From Homalodisca vitripennis (taxonomy: Eukaryota; Arthropoda; Insecta; Hemiptera; Cicadellidae): 64,000 nucleotides of DNA. The first letter of the stretch is position 1; each line of letters begins with the position of its first letter. The stretch lies in assembly GCF_021130785.1 (NCBI RefSeq), contig NW_025776788.1, positions 1 through 64,000 of the forward strand, given 5' to 3'. Position numbers and translations under genes: made by a program. The notes under the pieces are model-generated. The model saw only the letters and a list, made by a program, of their open reading frames with translations. It was not told where the DNA came from and did no database searches. Positions 46,148 through 57,951 of this stretch are shown piece after piece.

Positions 46148-46922
46148 AGGTGTTTTCAAAAGGTTGTCACAAACCTTATAAAATTGCTGCTAACAGCCTC
46201 TAATTTTTTATTTGTAATAAAAAATTTATATATCTACAACTATTAATGCTACATATACCAAATTTTGCACATAATAAATAAGAAAAAACTTGAAACTACA
46301 CGAGTGTGATTAATTTTGATATAAAAATGGCGCCTGTTTGAAAATGTTTCGATTTAAATAACTAAATAAAGCAATATATTTACAGATAGTCTACAAGTTA
46401 CCAATACTTTATTATTATTATAATAACTCCAACGGTACTTTTTTCAAAGAAATCAGTCAAAGCATAAGCGAACACGACCACTTTGAAGAAACGCTTGCAC
46501 AAGCCGGTGGCAACAAACGAGTTATCAGTAGATTGTTGCTCTCAGCGTGTGCAAGGGTAACTTTAACGTGGTCGTTCTCGTTTAAATTTTGTATTATTTA
46601 TTTATACCCATGTAAAACATTTATTTATGTAGCTTTAATAGTTGTAGGGATATAAATTTGTATTTATAATACAAAAAGGCGGCTAGCGGTAAAGATACTT
46701 CATCCTCGAATTAGGCTTAGAGAACATCTTTTTATTTGTAATGATGAGAAGGTAACAGGAATTCGGACATTTGCCATCGTTATAGGTTATAAAGTGTGTA
46801 ACGCAACGTTTTGAGGATTGGGTTCTATCCTCTTTGTCAGTTGGTGGAGGTATTAAATACATATACAAATAAAGAATAGAAATGGAATGATGAGTACTAT
46901 TCACCGCATAAGTTTGTGACAT
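46148..46922 (+). mobile_element. TACAGG/GTGTTC TIR-family element, copy B
   Basis: The left end GGTGTTTTCAAAAGG-TTGTCACAAAC resembles the complement of the family right end at 62,965-62,994. The internal landmark GCGAACACGACCACTTTGAA (46,479) matches the repeat unit inside the 61.7-kb element. The right side has AAAGGCGGCTAGCGG and GATGAGTACTATTCACCGCA-TAAGTTTGTGACA, after which the last terminal bases are lost. There is one internal unit only, not an array. A TTTTGAGGATTGG...CCTCTTTGTCAG hairpin is inserted in the right arm. Confidence 0.7.
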
Positions 46923-46924
46923 AA

Positions 46925-48045
46925 TTATTCATACACTTAATAAATAGTTATACATATTTATAATAAATTGTTATATGAAAATTACTCAATTTACACTTAT
47001 TCTTTCTGTCCAAAGTTGGTGCTCTACAGTCCCTAATATTTTAATAAGGAACTGACATAATTCTGTAACCATAAATTCCGTACTATTTAGTTTTATTGTA
47101 ATGCATAGTTTGAGTTAATACATCAAACACAGCGATGGAAGCAACATAGCGTAAACAAGTTTATCCTTATTTGCAGTGTTATAGCATATGATTGTAGTCT
47201 TAACTTGTGTAGCGACTTTATGTGCCGCAAAGGATAAATACTGGGATTTATGTAACCCAATTTACAATTACCTGATTAAGCACTTCCGGTTTTATGCTTC
47301 AGAGCTTCATTGGTTTACTTTGTACTTCCGTTGTCAGTACTATGTTAGAAATAAGACTTACATTACATTACTAATTATATAGCATTTATTGACTAAATTA
47401 AATATAATTTATAAATGGAAGAATAATTTATAATAATGATGTAATCCTTAATATAAATGTAAGTACATACACTACGTAGGTTAATGCTTAGGATTAACCT
47501 AATAGCATTTCCATCTGCGTAATTAGGATAGTTAATGCAAACTAAAATAAATTTTGATTTCATGTCACTAATACAATTCTTAACAATCAGAATTCAAATG
47601 TAAAAAAAAAACCTACAGTATCAGCATACTATATCGTTTCCTTATAAAATTTAAACAAGTACATTAATTTACAAAACAAAAATTATATAAAACCAATTTA
47701 TATACATTCTCTTATCTATATATTCACATAATTATACACTGAATCTATTACACATGCTGTCTCTTGTTAATAAACTCAAGTGCATGCCTAGAAAATAACA
47801 TTATTTACTTTGGACTACGTTATTTTCATTTTGGAATCAAACTCATTCTTATTCGCGTGCTTTGATGTTTACATGAAGGAGTATTTAAAAAACAGTAATA
47901 CAAAATGCCCTTATAGGAAAAACCCATATGAATGGTGATGAATATTCCATGCAAACTTTTATAAACCAGGTGCTCTAAAAATTAAAGTGTAGCGAATCAT
48001 AAAATTTCGAGAAGTTGTTTATCATTATTCTATCAACGGTTTTAT
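46925..48045. other. Duplicated non-coding segment
   Basis: Counterpart of 32,110-33,235, very well conserved. No frame is conserved between the copies. Confidence 0.8.
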
Positions 48046-48049
48046 ACTG

Positions 48050-48305
48050 ATTTATTATTTGGTACTAACTTTATGCTATACAATCCATCCATAAAAAGAG
48101 TTTTACCATAAATTTTACATTTTAGAAGTGAAAACTTATTGTTTTATCGTTTTCGGAAGGATCAATCATTAGTCGCTTCGAGGAGCAGGAATTCGGAGAA
48201 TGCCTTGTAATATTTCTACAGACTGAAGCAACTTCAATATCATCATACAACCTGTCATCTGTACTGAAGGTATTGAATAATGTAACTTCATTCATATTTT
48301 ACTAC
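48050..48305 (+). repeat. Repeated module, copy B
   Basis: Third copy of the module at 33,240-33,510 and 37,560-37,840 (AGCAGGAATTCGGAGAATGC, GTAACTTCATTCATATTTTA). Confidence 0.8.
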
Positions 48306-48309
48306 TAAA

Positions 48310-49470
48310 ATATAAATGAAATTTCGTAAAACGATATGATTTTATGGCTAATACTTTGAATACATGCTCACATAGTAACACCATTCTTATAGAGGTCCAT
48401 TTTCAAAGTTACTTAATGTTTAAAAACATGTAATAATCCACAGAGATGTTTATTAAATAACTATCGTACAATGGAGGTATCAATATTACATTGAACAACC
48501 AAATATATATTAAAAGTAAAATATGTAATACAGAAATTAAATAAGAAAATTTATCTTTTGTGTAATTATTATATTGATACAAGAAATCAGAAGGCCACAC
48601 CATGGTTTCGTTTGAGTTGAATAAAATATTGCAAATCTATTATGTCATGTACAAAAAACTTCATTTTTATATGCCCCGGGCATACAGACAGACAAACATA
48701 TACAAATTCAATTTTTAAATCCACCAGCAGACTGAAGAAATATTTTGCTAACCGAGTGACCAGATTCAATTGCGCTCAGCTAAACCATAGTTATGCTTGC
48801 ACCGTTAGAGAACTAATGTGGAAATGAAGTCTCATTCACACTCAAACGTCTGCAAATGTAATTTCACTCGGCGTATATCGTCACATGATACATTCACTTA
48901 TGTTAATTGCATTGCGTAATTAAGCAGTACTTAAGTAATGAAAGTCTACAAAAGTTTCTGTTTACGCTATGCTATACACTCACAATCAAAAGGTCTTGTC
49001 GTGTGAGTTAGGATTGTAATCTGCCTATCTTTAAAGAAGTCGTGCTCGCTTATGCGTTTTCGAATTTTGATGAAATAAATTGTATTGGAATTTATATAAA
49101 AATTAAATACTATTTGTTATATTGTAAACTTTTTCTAAAATTTCAAACAGCTGATGTCTATGAAAAGACAAAATGTTTCTTCCTCTAGTAATGTTTGAGC
49201 AACCGAACCTATAAAGTATTCGTGTTTGCTTATGCACTAACGGATTTCATTGAAACATGAAATGATACTTGTTAAATATTTGGGGTCTAGTATATATTTT
49301 ATTAATATACGTGGTTTTTGTTATTTGACTTTAAATATTTTCATCAGAAGACATTTTATTAATATTAAAAGTATAACACATTTTTGTCTCACTCTTATCT
49401 ATTTCAACCTAAATTTAGTTTCCTTAGCTTTAAAGTTTTTAGAGATATAAAGTTTTGTATAAAAAATAAA
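48310..49470. other. Copy-B-specific stretch, probably body of a TIR-family element
   Basis: Absent from copy A, which jumps from the equivalent of 48,310 to that of 49,495. The AAGTCGTGCTCGCTTATGCG at 49,038 is close to the complement of the CATAAGCGAACACGACC unit motif of the TACAGG/GTGTTC family. At least the right half (about 49,030-49,592) is therefore that element. The 60-codon frames here have no domain. Confidence 0.5.
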
Positions 49471-49473
49471 AAA

Positions 49474-49593
49474 ATGGCGGCTAGCAGATAAACACACATT
49501 TTACGACCTAGATTTATAGGACAATTTTACTAGAAATTATGAGTACTATCACCCACATAAGTTTGTGACTTCCTGTTGTGAACATCCTGTATA
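49474..49593 (+). mobile_element. Right end of a TACAGG/GTGTTC TIR-family element, copy B
   Basis: GGCGGCTAGCAGATAAACA, GATTTATAGGACA, TATGAGTACTATCACCCACA, TAAGTTTGTGAC and a terminal GAACATCCTGTATA match the complete element at 62,878-62,994 in order and spacing. Confidence 0.85.
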
Positions 49594-49594
49594 T

Positions 49595-50713
49595 ATTCGC
49601 TGTTACTCGTTATTAGATAGTATTATTTTCACCGACATTCTTGTAACTTATTTTCTGGCGGAATGTAATGTAAAGTAAGTTTGTAAATAGTAAAGTAACT
49701 TACCTATGACGATATTTTATTTATAAGATTAATACAGATAAATAAGAGATGTCCTTCTGACGGTACTACGTTGTCGTGTTTAAAAGTTGTCTAAATAAAT
49801 GGATAATACCGTCGCGATTTTTTTTTAGGCGAGACCAAGTTCTTTATTTCGACGAGATCAAGTTCTTGGCACACTTCTTGAGTTATATAATGATTCTTCC
49901 TTTAGGACTGTATCGCTCCTTTATCTTTTGTGACTACAGCTGCATTGCGAGCCAAGGTGCTGACGCCGTGTTGGGTGAGTCGACATCAACGTAAAGCGAA
50001 GCCATTTTAAAGTTGCATGAAAGATTAAGTTTACAGGGAAAATTCCAAAGAACATGGAACTACCAGGCCCACTCCCCAGATAATATTTTACTTAAGTATT
50101 GTTCTATATCTGAAAAGCGCGTCAAAGTCTATTTATTTATTTAAAATCTAAAAGTAGGGCTAATAAGTTTTATTTGACACAGTTAAACTTGGACATGGAC
50201 AAAACACATAAGGTAGGAAATCTCTGAAGTAGTAGTAATAGATACTCGGTATTGCAAAGTTTACTAATAAGTTTAAGGTATAAAAGTTTTCACATTATCA
50301 TTTTATCTTAGTTTATTCATTTAAATACACCTCTTAAGTTCGTCTTCAATAAAATGGAGTCATAAGCCACAATAAAGACGATATTTTGAAAAATATGATG
50401 TAAACTGTCATGATAATGAGTTTTACAAAATTGCAATTCTGCCTTTATAAATTGATCCCAATATCACAGTCTGGTTTGAATTAAATGTGGCCACATGGAG
50501 TGGCACCATTGGAAGAAATGATGGTCTGTATTAATTGGAGGGATATTATCAAAGTTTGGCATTTATGGAAAGATATTGATAAGAAATACAATTTAGTAAC
50601 TAAATAATTGTAAAAATTTAATAACGTATGTATTTGTTAAGGGGCCCTATTTACTTATAGGCGATACAGGTGATAATATAACATCTTTGTGGTTAGTGGT
50701 GTGCTGTGTTTGA
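49595..50713. other. Distal part of duplicated segment B
   Basis: Collinear with 33,630-34,385 and 36,371-36,832 of copy A. Holds the module at 49,927-50,085 and, near 50,257-50,265, the empty site of the ATA-flanked element. No supportable gene. Confidence 0.75.
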
Positions 50714-51765
50714 ACATCAATTAGGTTGCCAAGAAATTGTTACTGGCAAGAAGTGTAATAGAGTAGTTTGTATCTCCAAGTATAAATCAGGAAGAAATTA
50801 CCTAATAAAGAGGTGTAGCCTTGTATGATCTAACGGTTCATATTAAATTTGGTGTATACGACGTATGCCTTATGCTTTACCTGGAACTGACACTGGTCAT
50901 ATTTGGAAACATACGAGGTAAATCCCCGGGGTTAAAATATTCAACAACATTGTCACGGGAGCTTTATAGTGAACCTGTACGCAGTCCGTGTTTGGCAAAC
51001 AGACATTTGTAGTTTGTGCTTGAGTTGGTATTGTGTACAGCACACTGGCCCGTGCAGCTTCTGATTTGTAGAATTGACCTTGACATGGTAATTTTATAGG
51101 TAATAGTAAAACAATAATTTTAAGTTTTAACAATTATCCAAACTTACGAAGTCTTTGCTCTTTATTCACCCTGTTACGTAATACACGGCCTGTATTTAGG
51201 GGAAAATATTCCAGTGATATTATTACAAGTAATAAGTATCACCACTTACTGGGTTTTGATTTCTCTTATTGCTTGAATACAAATATATTAATTATTTGCT
51301 CAGTAAGAAATTGTATATTTAAAAAAATCAAACATGATTACATAGTTAATGCAGAAAATATTTGCAAATATAACTAACAATATAAGTACAGAGACTCGGG
51401 GCATATACTGCTGTGAGGATAAACTCAATACTCGTAATCCTCTCTCAGACTGCCACTAATAACACTCTGTAGGGTAAATGAAGTACCCCCATTACTGTAC
51501 ATTGTACGTGGCACCACTCTGTACTCAGGTAGTGTCGGACATAACTCGTAATAGCCGTAAGGTTGAACTCAGAAACATTTCAACTACCATATTTTTGTAC
51601 ATTTTTTTGGTTTGTTACCTTTCAGCTATGGTGCAAAGACAATACTGATACGATTGTGTCTAATGAAGTAACTATTACTTTAGACAACCTACAAGAAATA
51701 TAAATATGTTTTTTTTGAAACTATGCTACATTGTATTTCTTATTAGCTGACATGTAGGGAAGCCT
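50714..51765. other. Unique AT-rich DNA
   Basis: No gene or repeat recognised; short frames at 50,821-51,133 have no domain. Confidence 0.5.
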
Positions 51766-51770
51766 ATCTA

Positions 51771-52795
51771 ACTCGTGGGGCTGGTAAAACGTTGTTTCTG
51801 TCTGAATCTCTGCAAGATATTTCGAAAATGGGCTGACTAAAATACGGCTGGGGAGACTGTACTTTGTACATTAGGCTTTTTATATTAGGAATACTGAGTT
51901 CGATAACAGTGGATGTTATTCCATAGAATTTGGTTGAGCATTGGCGAATATTTTTACATTGGTCTAATGTGTAATGAAAATTTTATGTTTCCTTGACGTT
52001 TCGAGTAAAATTATTACTTAAAAACCCTTAAAAATAAAAATAATCCTTACATACATTCTTATATACACGTGCACATGTAATACCCTACATTTATACATCT
52101 TAAAACTTCGCTGTTTTCCAGTAAACTCTACTGTAACAATGTATTAGACTTTACACCTTGTGGCTGTCAAATTTCATCAATATTTGGTAATTAACTCTTA
52201 TTTAAATGAAACTGTTGCTAAATAATCCCATCGTGCAGTTTTATATATTACTAAGAAGAAAGTGATAACATTCCCCGCTGAAATGACTCGTGATTTCCCA
52301 GTCCCGATGGAACATTAGTGGGAGTATTTCAACGACTAACGGATTTTCTTAATGGGCTGCCACTGTAGTAATAAGTAAAAATACACACTTAGACGAGACT
52401 TAATGAATGTACCAACGGTTTCATACAATGTTTACTTTGCCTTGTCTTTAAGGATTTAAACGTTGATGTGATTTTATTAATTAAAATATCTTTTTGTTTA
52501 TTTCAAATAGTTTATGATTGACCGTTGAGAACAGTTTTATATTGGTCTCGTGGGTAGCCATGATGACAACTTGAACATTTTAGGATAAATACATTTCTAT
52601 TCAAACTGAGTACAATCATATGACATTGTAACATGTGACAGACTAACATATGATGGCTATCTAGTCACCTGACACTGGCGATAGATTTCTTGACGAGATA
52701 AGACTATAAGTTTCACATGTAACTACAGCGAAACTTGTTATGCGACATGTGGTGTGGTGTACTACTGCATTGTACACGGCCTGAACATGCATTTC
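51771..52795 (+). repeat. Dispersed interspersed repeat, copy 2, interrupted
   Basis: 51,771-51,990 matches 19,036-19,200 and 52,606-52,790 matches 19,226-19,370, in the same order. About 0.6 kb of unrelated sequence lies between. Either this copy is longer and copy 1 has a deletion, or something inserted here. Confidence 0.5.
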
Positions 52796-52799
52796 AGTT

Positions 52800-53845
52800 C
52801 CATGGAGCTGTGGTGTTTCGTTTTTAGATATAGAGGAACGTTTAATGATCCAAATGTTATGTTTAAGCTTGGAAAGTATTATAAGCTAATCATTAATAAT
52901 TATTTATCTAGATCCTAATATTTCTCTTTCCTTACGCCACAGTTCAAATATAAAACTGGTGGAGGGAGGGATGTTTAAACACCCTCTATTCATTTATATT
53001 TTTCAAATACATAATCATGCCAATGTTTTAATTTAATTTTTAATTTTTTTAGTATCTTTAAATTGAGCTCAGTAATTGTGATCTAAGCTTTAAGAAATAT
53101 TATTGTGATTGAAAGACGTATATAAACTGAGGATTATATAGTTACAAAGTAAAAAAGTGTGCAAGGAGAGAGACATAGGAATATATGAATAGAAAACTAA
53201 AATTAAATTAGTAGACTGTAAAAGTAACGATCAAGGCTGGTAAAATAATGCTACAAACCAAGTTCTACGTTACGATTTTTACTAAACTAGAGCGCAATAT
53301 GCGCCCATTAAAAAGTTTAGCGTACTTTATAGTCATTGGTTTCAGTGATTTTCATAGTTTGTGAAAGTAATATAATCATATCACTATTTTGTCAATTGGT
53401 AGGTTTTTTAACACTATGTAATTAATTATAAAATTCAGTCTGAATGCAAAACAATCATCTCGGGCATATGGTATTGACATGTACAAGAATGTTTTTTTTA
53501 ATTATTGCTAATATAATGAGTGAATACATTTTTATAAAATTCTATTCAACAGTATATTTGGATTCCTATCTTATCGATAAAATCCTGATAATCTTCACAG
53601 CTTACAACAAAGTACGTATTGCCCTTAAAAATTAGCGATAACTGATACCAACTTAAACAGTGTATTACACCTTGAGAAATAAAAATTCTGTATATGAACG
53701 AACATTTGTGATTTGTGAGACCCTGACAACCAAATGGATATATGGAAACAGTCGCCAATATTGACAGCACCAGAATACAGTGAGAGGATCAACTATCCAA
53801 CATCAACAGTTGCGGTTCAGAGATTAGCCCTTCTATCAAATATTG
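52800..53845. other. AT-rich intergenic DNA
   Basis: Frames at 53,444-53,635 (plus) and 53,546-53,770 (minus) overlap and have no domain. No gene supported. Confidence 0.5.
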
Positions 53846-53850
53846 ACTGG

Positions 53851-53927
53851 TATAAAAGGTGGAGTTCCGTAACTCTGTATTCGACTGTCAACAAAGATGG
53901 ATCGATGGATATTTTCCCGCTGTAAGG
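53851..53927 (+). promoter_or_regulatory. TATA box and short first-exon candidate (weak)
   Basis: TATAAAAGG at 53,851 is followed 46 bases later by an ATG in good context (ACAAAGATGG, ATG at 53,897-53,899). A strong donor-like GTAAGG follows at 53,922, after nine sense codons. TATA plus a very short first coding exon is a known layout for some insect genes, such as those for cuticle proteins. The encoded start, MDRWIFSR, is not a typical signal peptide, and I find no matching second exon downstream. Confidence 0.2.
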
Positions 53928-53929
53928 TT

Positions 53930-56900
53930 TGATACCTAACAATTGTAACAAATTACAATTGTATTGAAAAGTCTGAAGAAAGCTTAACACTTTTCGTTAT
54001 TATACGAATGCCAGTTAACCTTGTTAAAGTCAGATTAGAATATTTTATTTATTATCTATGTCATATGAAAAACATTCAAATTATTATTTTTTATTAGACC
54101 TGCATGTAGACCAGCTTGTACTCGAGATATATTTTAATTCAAGGGTATAACATTAATATAAGAATGGCTCACATTCTAGTGTAAATTGCTGTAAAATTAC
54201 TTCTACTTCATAAACTTTATAAAATTTTATTTTTATGCACTAATACTAATTATTTTGATGGCTTTCTTATATCCTTTCACACTTAGTTAAAATGTAAGAA
54301 TATCTCTTTAACAGTTATTTTGAAACCTAAATCATCTGTTCATGTAAATAAATTATAGCTTGATAAAATTTAAAATTTTATTTTGGTACAAAACCGCTCC
54401 AATCAATCTTAATTTGTTGAATTCACCTTGGCAATACTTTAAAATATAAGGAAGATACTCAAAGAGGATTTGTAGCTTTCAAAGTTTAGTGAAACAAAAA
54501 TAATGTAGACAATTTATCCTCTTGGTAAGTAATATTTTTCTTTAAATCAACACGTTGCATAACAATTATTAACTAAGAAGAACGTCTTACTAAACCGCAT
54601 ATAAAAACGAGTTCCTTCAGATTCCAAGGAATCTATATTACATATACTCATAAAAAGAACATAAATAACCAGTACAGTAATAGTGGTTGAAACGTAACGA
54701 ACATATAGACCTTTATTGACGATGAAAATTATTCCTCAATGACTCAATAGGGAAAAATATTTTTCGGCAGGTTACTGTAGACTTTAACTATATGAAACTA
54801 TCTAAATAATTTAACGGAAAGCACAATTCAATTATAATAACATGTATAACAGCTGTTCACTGATATAGCCAAAATAACAGTGTACAAAGGGATGAAACAA
54901 TTAATGAACTGTTTAGCAGTGATTCCTTGTCCTCTCAATACTTATACGTAGATATTTTGCGCATTTACACTAAAAATCTGGATAGAACTAATAGAAATTC
55001 ATTTTTGTTTTACAAATTTATATTTAACCCTCCAAGTGGCGGTCTTTTTTCCTGTAGTGGCAGCATGTTTTAGAGCCTCGTGCAAGTGTTTTTTAAAAAC
55101 AATTATTAAAATTATAAATTAAAAGTAATTGTGTCAAATTTATTCTAGTTTCATAAAAACATAAGCATTATCCAAATTTATTAAACTATAATAACGCTAT
55201 ATAACAAAAAGCAGCGATGCGCATAAATTGTGAAAAAAGGGTGTATATGTAAGAGTTTGCTAATACAAGTTTTACTAATACAGTTTTACTTGAATACATG
55301 TTATATTGCATATTTTATTACTCAGAATGAAGAAAACTGTACAGCAGCAGTAAAATAAATTACATAACTTCGAAAAAAGTTTCACTTTGTCATTACTCAA
55401 AACTTTTGCGAAAAATTTTCAAAGAGCAAAGTATAAAATGTTTTTCAAAGCTTGTATTATATCCAAATTTATAAATCTATGGTTTACATCTGAAGGGAAA
55501 TTTTATTTAGTTTTAGAAAACCATAAACTGTGTCTAAATATATTACATATATTTTGATTCCACAACTACATGTATTACTAACAGTATATAGCCTACGCGA
55601 CTAACAATGACCCTGGAATGGTTCAAACAGTTATCATACATAACCAAATAAATTACGGTAAATATATATTTGGTTGTGAAAAATGTTATTTCAGAACTAA
55701 AAGAGTGCCTAAAATAGCGTGTAGTGAGTAAAAAACAATAACAAACTACGTGAAATGAATTTTAGCCAAGTCATTTTGCCATAGCCTACACAGATTCGAT
55801 AATTCATCAAACATATTTCAGTAAAAAGAAATTTATTTATTCTAAAATATATTTATTTGCACTACTGCAATATCTAACAACTCACCACACACTAAACACA
55901 ACACTAAAACACAAATAAAACTTACTAATAAACACGTCACGTCACAGAAACAAATCAGAACGGCAGCGACAACATGGCGGTCACAATAAACTGCATCGTT
56001 TTCTTTTACGTTTCAAACTACGAACTTGGTACGTTGCAACTACAATAAAAAGAGGAATAAAACTATAGTATTTCTTAGGCTTTTTCTTCCCGAATCCAAT
56101 GGTGCATGAATCGAATCGATACGTCGGCGGAATATACTGTAATGAGTGATAATGCAAGGGAATGTTTGATCGTCAAAATCTTTACGAACAACATTACAGG
56201 ATTGAAAATAACCGTCAAAATTTAGATGAACAACACTTAGAGGTTTAATTGTATTATTAATTTGCTATTGATAAAAATTGTATTGTGCAAAATCAGGATT
56301 ATTCATACAAAACAAAAATAACCATAAAACGTCTGTATTCATGCAATTTTCTGATATAACATAATAATGCGTAGTGTATTTATTAAATTTGTCCATAATC
56401 AATCGTATAATCAAAACCCATTAGACAAATTACATTAAACTTCAACTAATAATTTTCTACTTATACAATCTCATACTCAGACTCAGACATATATTTTGCT
56501 TTAATTCGATCCTGCAACAGTTAAACTAACTCAGATAAAGATAACACATCAGACAAAAATTCCAGTAAATCATCATAAACTCGTCAACCAAACAAACGCA
56601 TTCAAAACCAAGAGGCATTTGAGACTGGTTGAGAACTGAATCTTATCGTTATTTTTTAAAATTTTTATGAAGATTTTTGATCAATCTGACGTCGAAAGCA
56701 TGTAGCAGATATTTTAGAAATGTCAGTCACTTATGCTGAATTTGATAGCAATATCCCAGCCACTGGTTACATAACAGTGATCGATGTAAGCGTTATGTTC
56801 CTTTGATACAACTCCGCAAATTATCACTCTACAATGGGATTTAAGGTTCACAGACTACAGTTTGACATTTTTAATACATTTTCAGTTTTAGCATAAATAC

Positions 56901-57950
56901 ATTAGTTTTATTAGAACTGACAGCCTAAAAATGATTCCTCAAAGTGCTTAGTTATTCCTATTATAATTTGTGATATGAAAAATAGAGATTGTTGGTGGGT
57001 GTGTTACGTCTCCTTTACTTACGTAGCCAGGTGATAAACTTGATTGACAAATCTAATATACTACTGGCAGGATAAGACTGACAACGCGAAGCAAGGGAAA
57101 GGGAGATAAGGGAATTTGTTTGTGGGGAAATGGAAAATGTGATTTATAACCCTGCAACATCATTCACTATATTCAACATCACAAAATATCGCTTATTAGT
57201 CTAGTAATACAACATTAGAATAATAATAACGTCTTTATAATAAAAAGCTCTTAGTTACCTGCGGCTTTGCGGGTAATTTTCTTACATAATATTAAAAGGT
57301 ACGTAATAAATATGTCCCTTTTAAATGATATAATAAATACTGCTGAAAATAAGTCATGGTCACTGAAAGATATTCAAACATTCTGATCTATTTCGGAATA
57401 ATTGTACCTTTTAGAGCAACGTTTGGAGGCCAGGAAGTCAAAGGGTTAACGCCTGTGTACGAGCACCACTGAAAATAAATCCAAGAATAAAATAAATATT
57501 TTTCCAATGCCATGATTTAGTCCCATGAAAGTTTTAAATTAGAAGTAGATCTATTTATGGTCTTTAATATTTCAGCGTTTATTGTCAAGAGGCCCATAAG
57601 TAAAAAAATGCGAATGGTTCTTATGTTAGGTTTTGCACGTAAAGGGCGCTTGTATTATATTAATTATATTCCATGTGTCAAGGAGGACATTGTCTTGTTG
57701 TCACAATAAATAATATTCTTACCACGAACAACTTCTCTGAAGTATTTGTTGTACCGAAGTAGCTTTTAAATTGATGTTTTGACCAAGTATATATACGTTG
57801 TGTTTCTAATTTTACGCAAATTGAAGGGACCTTACAAACTATGAGATGTTATAAAAAAATTCAATGGTTATAGTAGTACGAGTGGGTTAAAGAACTACAA
57901 TTTTAAAAAGGTATTAAAGACGTTCAAGTAAATCCAATAAACAACATAAT
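53930..57950. other. AT-rich gene-free DNA
   Basis: No open frame of 60 codons on either strand and no recognised element with two convincing ends. A GC-richer patch lies at about 55,970-56,000. The TTAACCC at 55,024 and GGGTTAA at 57,443 are discussed among rejected items. Confidence 0.55.
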
Positions 57951-57951
57951 T

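Larger units (their letters stand above)
38500..50713 (+). repeat. Large duplicated segment, copy B
   Basis: The tandem partner of 26,860-36,832, in the same orientation, carrying receptor B. It is interrupted by the pogo-like element (38,566-40,254) and lacks the MITE and the ATA-flanked element of copy A. Extra sequence relative to A lies at about 42.35-43.64 kb, 46.0-46.67 kb and 48.32-49.49 kb. The right boundary is sharp at CTTTGTGGTTAGTGGTGTGC. Confidence 0.92.

Noticed and set aside
55024..57449. piggyBac-type element (TTAACCCTCC at the left, AAGGGTTAAC at the right, about 2.4 kb)
   Set aside because: The TTAA and CCC/GGG ends fit in position and length, but beyond the first eight bases the two ends are not convincing inverted repeats, there is no transposase frame, and no empty site is available.
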